Origin: a virus
IMG/VR virus record: IMGVR_UViG_3300020445_001189
Span: 1 to 55,199 of that record
Direction: 5' to 3' (one strand)
Length of the DNA stretch: 55,199 bases
The notes below the pieces were generated by a model. It searched no databases. It saw only the letters and a program-made list of their open reading frames with translations, and was not told the origin of the DNA. Position 1 is the stretch's first letter. The number at the start of each line of letters is the position of its first letter. This document shows, one piece after another, positions 23,770 to 31,509 of the stretch. Made by a program: the position numbers and the translations under genes.

Positions 23770-26011
23770 CCTTCTCTTGCTCCTTAACCTTGGTAGTATT
23801 TAATACAAATTCTTTTTCATTTATATCGATATTTAAAGTACCGCCGTCTTTTAAGTCACCAAACAAGAGTTTTTTAGATAATGGTGTTTTAATTTCCTTG
23901 TCGATTACACGTTGTAAAGGTCTTGCACCCATTTTAGCATCAAAGCCTTTATCAACTAACAAGTCTATTGCACTATCAGAAACAGTAGTTACAACACTTT
24001 TCTCCGTAAGCATATTTTTTAGTTCTAATAAGAACTTGCCTACTATCTTGATCATAGTGTTCTTCTCAAGTTTGTTAAATGTCATTGTTCCGTCTAATCT
24101 ATTTCTAAATTCTGGTGCAAAGAATTTTTTAAGTTCTTTATCTTCGTATTCTTTTTCAATATTACCAAAGCCAATAGCATTACTTTCAGCTTCTTGTGAA
24201 CCTAAGTTAGTAGTTAAAATTAAAACAATGTTTCTACAGTCAGCAGTTTTACCATTTGATCCTGTAACAAAACCATTGTCCATAATTTGTAACAATAATG
24301 AACTTACGTCAGGGTGTGATTTTTCTATTTCATCTAACAATAGTACACAGTTAGGATGTTCTTGTAATTTAGTAATTAATAGTCCTGCATTTTCTTCAAA
24401 GCCAACGTAACCCGGAGGTGAACCTATTAGCTTGGCAACACTATGTTTCTCTTGATACTCTGACATATCAAATCTAACTAGCTTAACACCTAACTGACTA
24501 GCAAGTTGTTTTGCTGTTTCAGTTTTACCTACACCAGTTGGACCCATAAACACAAATGAACCAATTGGTTTATTCTCTTGTTTAAGTCCTGCCTGTGCAA
24601 CAAGTATTTTATCAACAATTTGGTCTATTGCTTTATCTTGTCCGTATATCTCGCCTTTTAAATTCTTTTCTAAATGTGCTAGATTTTCAGTTTCACGTTC
24701 TGCTACTTGTTCTTCTGGCAAGTTAATTGCTTTAGAAAGTTCAAACTGAATTTCAGTATCATTAATAACCTTTTCTACATTAGGATCTTTTAAATTAAAT
24801 CTAGAACAAGCACAATCAATTAAATCAATTGCTTTATCTGGAAGTTTTTTATCTGCTTGATACTTAACACTTAATTTAATTGCACTTTCAATAGCTTCTT
24901 CTGTAATAGTTGTACTATGAAACTCTTCGTAATAACGTTTAATACCCATTAAGATATCTTTAGTTACTTCTCTAGATGGTTCATCAACAGTTACTCTAGC
25001 AAACCTACGCATCAATGCACGGTCTTTTTCAAAGTACTTTCTATATTCTTCCCAAGTTGTACTTGCTACAACTTTAATATTACCTTTAGTTAGTATAGGC
25101 TTTAACATATTAGCTAAATCATTTGAATTAGCACCTCCGCCTGCACCAGCACCATTCATCATATGTGCTTCGTCTATAAACACGATTGTTTTACCACGTT
25201 TTTTAAGTGCGGCCATAACTAATTTAAAACGTTCTTCAAAGTCTCCTCTGTATTTAGAACCTGCTAACATGGCTCCTATGTCTAAATTATAAACACTATA
25301 CTCTTTTAAAAACTCTGGTACTGTTTTATTAACGATGTTCCAGGCAAGGCCTTCTGCAATAGCAGTTTTACCTACACCCGGATCACCGACTAGCAATACG
25401 TTGTTCTTACTTCTTCTACCCAATGCTAAAGCAATGGAATCTAATTCATCTATACGTCCTATAACAGGATCTATTTTACCTTGATCAACTTCTACGTTAA
25501 GATTAGTTGTAAATGACCTTAAAGCTCTAGTAGCCATACCAGCCATTTCTTCATCTTCGTAAGTGTCAGCTAATTCGTTGTTCAAGTAATCAGCAAACTT
25601 TTCTTTATCAATATTACATTTAGCAATATGGTAGTATGACCAGCTTTTCTTTTCATTCATAATGCTTAAGAATACATCTGAACAATCTATATGACTTCTA
25701 CCACTAAACAATACTTGCGTAAATGCTCTGTTTAAAACTCTTTCTACTGCGTGTGTTTTTTTAGGCTTATATTTCTTAGCCGCCGCAGGTTCCATCTGAA
25801 TCTTTTCAGTCTGCGTTTTTAAATAATTTTCAATGTTCTTTTTAAGGTACTCTGGATCAGCACCGTAACCTTCTATAATCTTTGCAAAGCTATCTTCACA
25901 TAACATCGCAAAAAGTAAATGTTCTATAGTAACGTACTCGTGTTGTAACTTCTTCGATACGTCTACGGCTTTATCAAAAACCAACTGTAACTGTTCACTT
26001 GGTTCAACCAT
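23750..26011 (-). CDS. clpA: ClpA-type AAA+ unfoldase
   Basis: This 753-residue protein is nearly the length of E. coli ClpA (758). It has an N-terminal Clp repeat domain (1-145), a first AAA+ domain with GDPGVGKT (209-216), IVFIDEAH (276-283) and the substrate loop GSKYRG (251-256), and a second with GPTGVGKT (489-496), LLLDEIEKSHPD and the GSPPGYVG pore loop (529-536). There is no ClpB middle coiled coil. An NAIGFG loop (610-615) occupies the position of the IGL/F tripeptide that docks on ClpP, so it may recruit host ClpP. It overlaps the deformylase start by 8 nt. Confidence 0.93.
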   Translation of the reverse strand: MVEPSEQLQLVFDKAVDVSKKLQHEYVTIEHLLFAMLCEDSFAKIIEGYGADPEYLKKNIENYLKTQTEKIQMEPAAAKKYKPKKTHAVERVLNRAFTQVLFSGRSHIDCSDVFLSIMNEKKSWSYYHIAKCNIDKEKFADYLNNELADTYEDEEMAGMATRALRSFTTNLNVEVDQGKIDPVIGRIDELDSIALALGRRSKNNVLLVGDPGVGKTAIAEGLAWNIVNKTVPEFLKEYSVYNLDIGAMLAGSKYRGDFEERFKLVMAALKKRGKTIVFIDEAHMMNGAGAGGGANSNDLANMLKPILTKGNIKVVASTTWEEYRKYFEKDRALMRRFARVTVDEPSREVTKDILMGIKRYYEEFHSTTITEEAIESAIKLSVKYQADKKLPDKAIDLIDCACSRFNLKDPNVEKVINDTEIQFELSKAINLPEEQVAERETENLAHLEKNLKGEIYGQDKAIDQIVDKILVAQAGLKQENKPIGSFVFMGPTGVGKTETAKQLASQLGVKLVRFDMSEYQEKHSVAKLIGSPPGYVGFEENAGLLITKLQEHPNCVLLLDEIEKSHPDVSSLLLQIMDNGFVTGSNGKTADCRNIVLILTTNLGSQEAESNAIGFGNIEKEYEDKELKKFFAPEFRNRLDGTMTFNKLEKNTMIKIVGKFLLELKNMLTEKSVVTTVSDSAIDLLVDKGFDAKMGARPLQRVIDKEIKTPLSKKLLFGDLKDGGTLNIDINEKEFVLNTTKVKEQEKVDQKTN

Positions 26012-26528
26012 TCATATATCCTTTAAAACGTTTCAATAATTTCATTTGTTTCCTTTTCGCCATATCTAATTTCAATTTACTAACTCTATCAATATAGTTG
26101 ATTCCGTAAAGATGATCATATTCATGACCAAAGATTCTTGCATTCCAACCTGTTAACTCTATTGTACACTCTTTTCCGCTAGAGTCAAGACACTCTGTTA
26201 CCAATCCTACTGGTCTTTTAACCTTAAAGTATAAAAGTGGAAAACTTAAACAGCCTTCTTCGCCTAATACCATCTCTTCTGATACTGCTGTAATTTTAGG
26301 ATTGATAATTGCAAAAGGTTTATCATCTTCGTAGTCCTTTAAACCGTTTGGCTTAATAATAAAAATTTGTGCATTAAGCTCAACTTGGTTTGCCGCCAAA
26401 CCTACACCCGATTGCTTCTCCATAATAGCAATCATTTCTTTTTCTACTTCTTTAGCATCATGCTTTTCAAAGTCGAAAGGATCTACTTTCTTTTCTAACC
26501 AATCATTTGGGTGATATATCAATTTCAT
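26004..26528 (-). CDS. def: peptide deformylase
   Basis: This 174-residue enzyme removes N-formyl groups from nascent proteins. It has SGVGLAANQV (motif I, 40-49), EEGCLSFP (motif II, 90-97) and RIFGHEYDHLYG (motif III, 131-142) with the metal-binding HExxH. In motif III the usual Gln before HE is Gly. Phage deformylases are known in marine phages. It overlaps both DnaJ and ClpA genes, forming a protein-quality-control operon. Confidence 0.93.
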   Translation of the reverse strand: MKLIYHPNDWLEKKVDPFDFEKHDAKEVEKEMIAIMEKQSGVGLAANQVELNAQIFIIKPNGLKDYEDDKPFAIINPKITAVSEEMVLGEEGCLSFPLLYFKVKRPVGLVTECLDSSGKECTIELTGWNARIFGHEYDHLYGINYIDRVSKLKLDMAKRKQMKLLKRFKGYMNG

Positions 26529-27369
26529 CTTTTATCTTTGCTAGTCTTTCTCTTATTTCTTCGTTAGTAATGTTTGGTGTTATTCCTACAACCTTAACAA
26601 ATAAATTTCCCGTTTGTCCTGACCTTTGATCTGGTAAACCTTGTCCACTAATGCTGAAAGTTGTATTGGAATTTGTGCCTGGAGGAACGTTAACACTTAA
26701 TTGCCTTTTATGTAAAGTATCAATTCTTATGTTTGTGCCTAATAGTAAGTCGAACACACTTACATTTCTTACTATATATAAATTTATGCCATCTACTTCA
26801 TAGTCGGTATGTCTTCTGACTCTTACTTTAACCAATAAGTTACCTCTTGGCATTTGTGGTACTTGATCACCACCCATTCCTGGATAACGTATTGTATCTC
26901 CTGGACGTACACCTTTTGGTAATGTAATGTTTACTGTTTGTTGTTTGCCACTAGGTAGTCTAAAGTTAGCTATTAGGTCTTTACCATTTATAATATCTTC
27001 TAATTCAATATCTGCGGCAATGGTAATGTCTGAATTACGCATCTGTCTTTGCCCAAATGGACTATTTGGTTGTGCAAATCCTTCGCCGAAAAATGTAGAA
27101 AATATTTCATTAAAGTCACCACCGTTAAAATGGAAACTTTGAGAGCTATTACGGAAGCCTTGTTGTTGTGGGTCAGCAGTTCCAAACTGATCGTACATTT
27201 GACGCTTGTTAGGGTCTTTTAAAGTTTGGTATGCTTCGTTAATTTTTTTGAATTCTTCTTGGTCACCACCGCGGTCAGGATGACTTTCCATAGACTTTTT
27301 CTTAAAAGCCTGTTTAAGTTCCTTATCTGATGCTCCTCGGGATACGCCGAGAGTATTGTAATAGTCCAT
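26503..27369 (-). CDS. dnaJ: DnaJ/CbpA-type co-chaperone
   Basis: The J domain covers residues 1-65 with HPD at 30-32. It is followed by a Gly/Phe/Gln-rich linker (about 66-110) and two beta-barrel C-terminal substrate domains. The cysteine zinc-finger region of canonical DnaJ is absent, making it a type II (CbpA-like) protein of 288 residues. It would work with host DnaK. A GATAAGTA late-like motif lies exactly 5 nt before the ATG and no Shine-Dalgarno is visible. Confidence 0.93.
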   Translation of the reverse strand: MDYYNTLGVSRGASDKELKQAFKKKSMESHPDRGGDQEEFKKINEAYQTLKDPNKRQMYDQFGTADPQQQGFRNSSQSFHFNGGDFNEIFSTFFGEGFAQPNSPFGQRQMRNSDITIAADIELEDIINGKDLIANFRLPSGKQQTVNITLPKGVRPGDTIRYPGMGGDQVPQMPRGNLLVKVRVRRHTDYEVDGINLYIVRNVSVFDLLLGTNIRIDTLHKRQLSVNVPPGTNSNTTFSISGQGLPDQRSGQTGNLFVKVVGITPNITNEEIRERLAKIKDEIDISPK

Positions 27370-27374
27370 ACTAT

Positions 27375-27382
27375 TACTTATC
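27375..27382 (-). promoter_or_regulatory. late-promoter-like motif, 5 nt from ATG
   Basis: GATAAGTA on the minus strand differs by one base from GATAAATA and ends 5 nt before the DnaJ ATG. Support comes mainly from the repeated 5-nt spacing elsewhere. Confidence 0.35.
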
Positions 27383-27392
27383 GGCTCTTAGG

Positions 27393-27749
27393 TTACTTTT
27401 TACCTGATCTTGAACCTGTGTATAAACCAAACCATGCCGCACCTGCACCAACTACTATACTAACAAGTCCTGATTGTTCCATAGTAGGTTGTGGAATTGC
27501 CATGTACCAAATTACAACTTTATATAACAAGTATATGTATGTTGTAATAAAAATACGAGGAAAAATTCTCCAACTATCTACAGCTCTTGCCATGTGTATT
27601 AATCTAGCATACGGGTTGGGACCTAAATCCTTTACCGAAGTGTCAACTTCTAACTCTACGTTTACCTTCTTCGTAACATCTGCCACTTTCTTGCCCCCTT
27701 CTGGTTTAAGTTCTGGTTTAATATTTTTTTTATTTTCTACTTTTTCCAT
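27393..27749 (-). CDS. membrane protein, 118 aa, holin candidate
   Basis: A long charged cytoplasmic N-terminus (Lys/Glu/Val-rich) is followed by two hydrophobic segments, FITTYIYLLYKVVIWYMAI and LVSIVVGAGAAWFGLYTG, and a short basic tail. Two-TM proteins with a charged tail near a lysozyme and spanins are candidates for holins, but no family match can be claimed. I chose ATG 27749 as the start; two in-frame ATGs upstream lie deeper inside the MscS-like gene. Confidence 0.55.
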   Translation of the reverse strand: MEKVENKKNIKPELKPEGGKKVADVTKKVNVELEVDTSVKDLGPNPYARLIHMARAVDSWRIFPRIFITTYIYLLYKVVIWYMAIPQPTMEQSGLVSIVVGAGAAWFGLYTGSRSGKK

Positions 27750-28131
27750 TTTTAATCTCATGAATAGCATCGCTATTCTTCTTTATCTTATGTTCATTAG
27801 ATTTAGGTCTTGCATTAAACACGACCTTCTCTAATTTTAAGAACGGTATTCTTTCATTTGGAACATATCTCCAAACATAGTCCTCGTTTTCTTTGTGTAT
27901 GCCAAATACAGTATTTGAAATGCCTATCTTAACTATTATTGCCTGTTCGCCATCTAGTATTACGTGGTCACCTTCTTGGAAAGCACTATTCATTCTGAAC
28001 TTTAGTCCTTTAATTAAAGACGCCACAAAGTCTTTAAACCAGAATGCTAACGATATTGAAATTAATATCGCTATCCATGGTACTAACATTTCTGTTAGGT
28101 CCATAGATAATGTGTTTAAATCCGGGTTCAT
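27730..28131 (-). CDS. MscS-like small channel-domain protein
   Basis: This 133-residue protein has one hydrophobic helix (about 15-33, VPWIAILISISLAFWF), then DFVASLIKGLKFRMNSAFQE and a beta domain with GDHVILDGEQAIIVKIGISN, ending in YVPNERI. These match the TM3b-beta-domain junction of MscS channels, where F-x2-GD-x-V and the PN turn are typical. The other MscS helices and the C-terminal cage are missing. A role in osmotic protection or lysis timing is possible. Confidence 0.7.
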   Translation of the reverse strand: MNPDLNTLSMDLTEMLVPWIAILISISLAFWFKDFVASLIKGLKFRMNSAFQEGDHVILDGEQAIIVKIGISNTVFGIHKENEDYVWRYVPNERIPFLKLEKVVFNARPKSNEHKIKKNSDAIHEIKNGKSRK

Positions 28132-28346
28132 TTCTTCTCAACAAGATCTATTAAGTCTTGTACCTTGGTTACATTATCTCCATCGGATTCTGAAATTTTT
28201 ACACCAGTTGCATTTTCAACTGCTATACATAATTCAATAGTATCGAACGGATCTGCATTTAAATCATCTACTAGATGTGACTCTGGTGTTACTTTACTTT
28301 CGTCTATACCTAAATGCTCTGCGATGCATTTTATAACTTCTTGCAT
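28128..28346 (-). CDS. acyl carrier protein-like, modified serine lost
   Basis: This 72-residue four-helix protein aligns along its length with bacterial ACP: LGIDESKVTPESHLVDDLNA then the helix II start. Where ACP has D-S-L with the phosphopantetheine serine, this protein has Asp32-Pro33-Phe34 (ADPFDTIELCIAVE). The codon is CCG. It therefore cannot carry acyl groups in the normal way. It may mimic host ACP to bind ACP partners. GGAGAAGAAG precedes the ATG. Confidence 0.85.
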   Translation of the reverse strand: MQEVIKCIAEHLGIDESKVTPESHLVDDLNADPFDTIELCIAVENATGVKISESDGDNVTKVQDLIDLVEKK

Positions 28347-28347
28347 T

Positions 28348-28626
28348 TTACTTCTTCTCCAATTTTTTAATTCGTTGTTCTAATTCGTCTATCTTTTTAG
28401 TTACGAATGGATACTTCTTTCTCCACAATTTAGGATCTTGTTCAAACCAAGTCCAACCCCATCTTGTTACTAGAAAATCTAATGTACGATCAAAATAACC
28501 ATATAACCAGATCCCTAATCTTGTTCCTTTAAAGTAGGTTGAAAAAGCTAACCCAAACAAAGACCCAACCAGAGCTGTGTAAATCCACAGTCGATCTGTA
28601 GCCATACGTTCAATCATTTCCCACAT
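28348..28626 (-). CDS. membrane protein with C-terminal coiled coil, 92 aa
   Basis: One or two hydrophobic segments (LWIYTALVGSLFGLAFSTYF and a Trp-rich amphipathic stretch) are followed by a coiled-coil tail (TKKIDELEQRIKKLEKK). The function is unknown. GAGGAAATT precedes the ATG, and an AATAAATA late motif lies 25 nt upstream. It sits next to the lysis genes. Confidence 0.6.
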   Translation of the reverse strand: MWEMIERMATDRLWIYTALVGSLFGLAFSTYFKGTRLGIWLYGYFDRTLDFLVTRWGWTWFEQDPKLWRKKYPFVTKKIDELEQRIKKLEKK

Positions 28627-28651
28627 ATAATTTCCTCAGTTATTATATGTG

Positions 28652-28659
28652 TATTTATT
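28652..28659 (-). promoter_or_regulatory. late-promoter motif AATAAATA
   Basis: A NATAAATA motif 25 nt before the ATG at 28626, just after the spanin-like lipoprotein stop. Confidence 0.5.
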
Positions 28660-28661
28660 CG

Positions 28662-29057
28662 TTATTTCTTTTTGTCGGAGGGTTTGTTATCAGTAGATTC
28701 GTAGTACTCTTTGTACGACTTGATAATTTCGTCTTGTTGTAGCATATATGCACGTATTTGTGCGAAGTTTTTAGCTAATGCTTCGTATCCTTCGTCAGTT
28801 AAGCCGAATAATACAGGGTCTACACCCCCTTCTTTAAGTTTAGCAAACACTTCATCAGCATTGTCGCTGGTTATAATAGTCCATTTGATTTCTTCTAATT
28901 TAGGAGTTAACGGCTCGGGTAGTGCAAGAGGTTGCCTATCTTCTTTTACTGAGAATATCTCTAATTGCTTAACTGCTGTTCCACAACTAGTAAGGAACGT
29001 AGTTAGGATTAGCAATACTAGGACACTCAGAATTGATTTCAGACTTCTTAGTTGCAT
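28662..29057 (-). CDS. outer-membrane lipoprotein, candidate o-spanin (Rz1-like)
   Basis: The signal peptide (LKSILSVLVLLILTTFL) ends in a good lipobox, FLTSC, with Cys25. The mature part has a Pro-rich early stretch (LALPEPLTPKLEEIK) and helical regions. It starts inside the i-spanin gene in another frame (71-nt overlap), the arrangement of Rz/Rz1 pairs. With 131 residues it is longer than many Rz1 proteins. Spanins fuse inner and outer membranes in the last step of lysis. Confidence 0.7.
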   Translation of the reverse strand: MQLRSLKSILSVLVLLILTTFLTSCGTAVKQLEIFSVKEDRQPLALPEPLTPKLEEIKWTIITSDNADEVFAKLKEGGVDPVLFGLTDEGYEALAKNFAQIRAYMLQQDEIIKSYKEYYESTDNKPSDKKK

Positions 29058-29472
29058 TTTTCTCTTTCTCCGTTAATGGACTTCCCATTGCAATTTCTTG
29101 ACATCTCATTGCATTCTGGGTTCCTTTGTTAATTATCTTCTCGACGGACGATGGTCTCTTCGTTGCGAGATCACCAACATCACGTACTTCGCCTTTTCCG
29201 TTTATTTTATTGAATTTTTTATCTAGAGCGGCAAACTCGGCTTTAAGAAGTTTGTTTTGTTTTTCTATTTTTTCGTTAATTTCAGTTATTGCTTTAAAGT
29301 CTGCTTTCATTTGTGTAATAACAGCTTTTTGACTTTCAACACTTTGTTCTAACTTGGCATTATTTGCTTCTGATGTAGCCAAGTCTGCTTTTAGATTTTT
29401 TACATACATAAATCCTCCGCCAGCACCTGCTAACATAATTACAATCATTGCTATTTTAATAGATCCAAACAT
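28987..29472 (-). CDS. inner-membrane spanin (Rz-like)
   Basis: An N-terminal membrane anchor (about residues 5-23, IKIAMIVIMLAGAGGGFMYV) is followed by a long coiled coil to about residue 90. After it come RDVGDLATKRPSSVEKIIN, an RCQEIAMGSPLTEKEKN segment and NSECPS, a C-terminal pattern typical of Rz-like spanins. The lipoprotein partner is encoded in an overlapping frame. The lysozyme gene lies just upstream. Confidence 0.8.
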   Translation of the reverse strand: MFGSIKIAMIVIMLAGAGGGFMYVKNLKADLATSEANNAKLEQSVESQKAVITQMKADFKAITEINEKIEKQNKLLKAEFAALDKKFNKINGKGEVRDVGDLATKRPSSVEKIINKGTQNAMRCQEIAMGSPLTEKEKNATKKSEINSECPSIANPNYVPY

Positions 29473-29473
29473 A

Positions 29474-29605
29474 TTATTCTTCGTCCTCGCTATAACGCGG
29501 TTCGCTACAAACCAATATCTCTATAGGTTTATTATCTCCATCTTTAAATTCTTCGACTAATCTGCCTTCGTGCTGTCTACCGCAGTTCTGGCAGTATTTA
29601 ATCAT
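29474..29605 (-). CDS. small zinc-ribbon-like protein, 43 aa
   Basis: The ATG at 29605 overlaps the lysozyme stop as ATGA, and the frame ends 1 nt before the i-spanin ATG. The product starts MIKYCQNCGRQHEGRL, with CxxC for one half of a zinc site and a single later Cys (ILVCSEPRY), so any ribbon is incomplete or dimeric. The rest is acidic. Its perfect fit within the lysis operon supports expression; the role is unknown. Confidence 0.65.
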   Translation of the reverse strand: MIKYCQNCGRQHEGRLVEEFKDGDNKPIEILVCSEPRYSEDEE

Positions 29606-30111
29606 ACTAACTGTTTGGCTAAATCTGTAGTTTCTTCAACTCTTCTTGTCCAACCTCTTCCAAATGTTGAAAAAGTAGAAAGACTTTCGTAATACTTTTG
29701 TCTTTCACCTTGGAAATTTTCAATAGTTGACTCAATGCCGTGTGCATCAACATACTCAGCCACCTTTGCTAGTGTATTAGGTCCAATGCCTCCGTCAGCA
29801 ACTGTACCAATCATAGTTTGTAAGTATTTTGCTGAACGTCCTGGGCCTGCATTAACACCAAAGTCGAAAACACATAAGTCTAATCCACCTGGTAAATCAT
29901 CACCCTTCATTTTATCCCAATAATTCTTTTTGTAAATAGGAGCAACATCTTCGACTAATAAGTCTTTCATGTCTTTTGTTCCACCCCATTCTTCGTAAAC
30001 TCTTTTTGTAACACCTAAGTTTGTTTCTCCACCTGGATCTTGTGGATGGTTTACATATCCACCTTCATGGTGCAGAATTGTTTCTAAACATTTATCGTAA
30101 TTTGATTGCAT
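29602..30111 (-). CDS. endolysin, GH108 lysozyme
   Basis: This 169-residue protein begins with HHEGGYVNHPQDPGGETNLG, the signature of glycoside hydrolase family 108 muramidases, with the catalytic Glu16. A YKKNYWDKMKGDDLPGGLD segment and a C-terminal peptidoglycan-binding part (about 95-160, ending GRGWTRRVE) complete the family plan. There is no signal peptide, so a holin or pinholin is needed. It heads the lysis cassette with the spanins downstream. Confidence 0.93.
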   Translation of the reverse strand: MQSNYDKCLETILHHEGGYVNHPQDPGGETNLGVTKRVYEEWGGTKDMKDLLVEDVAPIYKKNYWDKMKGDDLPGGLDLCVFDFGVNAGPGRSAKYLQTMIGTVADGGIGPNTLAKVAEYVDAHGIESTIENFQGERQKYYESLSTFSTFGRGWTRRVEETTDLAKQLV

Positions 30112-30113
30112 TT

Positions 30114-30827
30114 TTAATTCCTTGTTGCTACGACTGTATATCCATTATTGGAAATAAGTATCTTATCTCCATACTTTTCAATATCATAGTCGCCTAAGTA
30201 TTTAGTAAGGTAAATTGTTTCAGGCCAAGAATTGATATTGTAGGACTCTGTAACTGCTTTGTTTATATCTTCAGTTTTACCAAAATCAACAACATTTAGT
30301 TTTAAATCACCACTATATTTTTTCTTAAATGTAATGCTGTCCTGCAACATTTCAATACTATCCAAATAACTCTTATTAAAGAAGTTTTTGTAGTTCTCCA
30401 TGTTGTTTTCATTAACCTTAATTTCATAAGCATCATTGTCTAATGGAACTATACTTGTAAGCGATTCTAGGTTAACTTCCTCGCTTTTAAAACTCTTGTA
30501 GTATCTGTATTTCATCTTACCTATATCTGACAGTTTTTGTACACCATCAACTATTTCAACTATTTGTTCTGGAACTTCTTTAGTTCTTTCCATCTCAACA
30601 AATACTTTATATGTTGCATCAGGTTGTTCACCGGAAGTTACATCAGCATCTAATACGAAAGGATAACCTTTCTCTATAAAATTCATTAAGTCGTTTGCTG
30701 ATTCTTTAGTTCTAGTTGAAAAACTTAATACAACTATATTCTTATCGTCACCCATTTTACTTTTAAATGAGTCAACTTCAAATATATCGTAAACTAATTC
30801 TCTAAGATCGTTTGTTTGTAATCCCAT
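30114..30827 (-). CDS. conserved T4-like phage protein, possible virion component, 237 aa
   Basis: No enzyme motif is seen. The N-terminus (GLQTNDLRELVYDIFEVDSF) and an FVLDADVTSGE segment resemble proteins I recall from marine T4-like phage structural regions. It is directly co-translated (1-nt overlap) with the 172-residue gene, and both follow a late motif at 31371-31378. A structural role is likely but not provable from sequence. Confidence 0.7.
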   Translation of the reverse strand: MGLQTNDLRELVYDIFEVDSFKSKMGDDKNIVVLSFSTRTKESANDLMNFIEKGYPFVLDADVTSGEQPDATYKVFVEMERTKEVPEQIVEIVDGVQKLSDIGKMKYRYYKSFKSEEVNLESLTSIVPLDNDAYEIKVNENNMENYKNFFNKSYLDSIEMLQDSITFKKKYSGDLKLNVVDFGKTEDINKAVTESYNINSWPETIYLTKYLGDYDIEKYGDKILISNNGYTVVATRN

Positions 30828-31345
30828 TATACTGCTCCAGCTTCGGCACTAACTTCTGCGTCTTGTGGAACATCATCTATTGCTGGTTGTGTTGATGCTA
30901 CTGCTGGTTCTTTAACAAAGTCTAATTGTTCTTTGTATCCACTGTATATATTAAGTATTAAATCCTTAGGCATTTGTATTTCTACTATCCACATAGGCTT
31001 ACGGTCTAACTTACCTTTTTTAGAACCAGGTCTAATATCGTCTGGTTTACGTATTTTACGTGGAGTTAATATAGAGCTTTTTGCATATGATACTTTGCAG
31101 TCGTAATCTAGTAATCTTTTACCACCCATTGGGTCTGGCATTTTATCTCTAGGCCACATAAACTCGCAAGTAACCCAATGTCTATCGATCTTAGGTCCAG
31201 ATGCTAATTCGCCATCTTCCCAATTATCGTACACATATAAGTCTAATTCGTCTAAAACACGTTCAAAGTCTTTTAATATGCTAAAAGCGGTGTCGCTTTC
31301 ATATATTCCTTCTACGTTTTTAACTATGTCCATTACATCATGCAT
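30827..31345 (-). CDS. conserved T4-like phage protein, possible virion component, 172 aa
   Basis: An alpha/beta protein with WVTCEFMWPRDKMPDPMGGK and DYDCKVSYAKSSILTPRKIR segments, then a Pro/Ala-rich acidic tail. I recognise no catalytic motif. It is the first gene of a late operon (GATAAATA 25 nt upstream) that runs into the lysozyme and spanin genes. The likely role is in head or tail completion, by analogy of position only. Confidence 0.7.
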   Translation of the reverse strand: MHDVMDIVKNVEGIYESDTAFSILKDFERVLDELDLYVYDNWEDGELASGPKIDRHWVTCEFMWPRDKMPDPMGGKRLLDYDCKVSYAKSSILTPRKIRKPDDIRPGSKKGKLDRKPMWIVEIQMPKDLILNIYSGYKEQLDFVKEPAVASTQPAIDDVPQDAEVSAEAGAV

Positions 31346-31509
31346 ATACGTTCACCCATTCTTATACACTTATTTATCCGAGTTAAGTTTGAATAGTAGC
31401 ATATTTGTCTTTAGCTATACCAGGTAAATATTTGTGTAGAGACGCATTTTAGTTGTGTTAATACAATTAAGGTGTTCCTTTGCGTGATTAACTCATAAGG
31501 AGATACTTA
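31346..31509. promoter_or_regulatory. divergent intergenic region
   Basis: This 164-nt stretch separates the minus-strand late operon from phoH and is the only divergent junction. It holds GATAAATA for the left side. For phoH, AAGGAG lies 8 nt before the ATG, and a TACAAT at 31462-31467 could be a -10, but I see no convincing -35. No RNA gene or hairpin stands out. Confidence 0.5.
31371..31378 (-). promoter_or_regulatory. late-promoter motif GATAAATA
   Basis: Located 25 nt before the ATG at 31345 in the divergent intergenic region. It would drive the structural/lysis operon to the left. Confidence 0.6.

Noticed and set aside
23790-24410. A plus-strand open frame of about 206 codons.
   Set aside because: It is opposite the second AAA+ domain of clpA, whose motifs are intact; it looks like a shadow frame.
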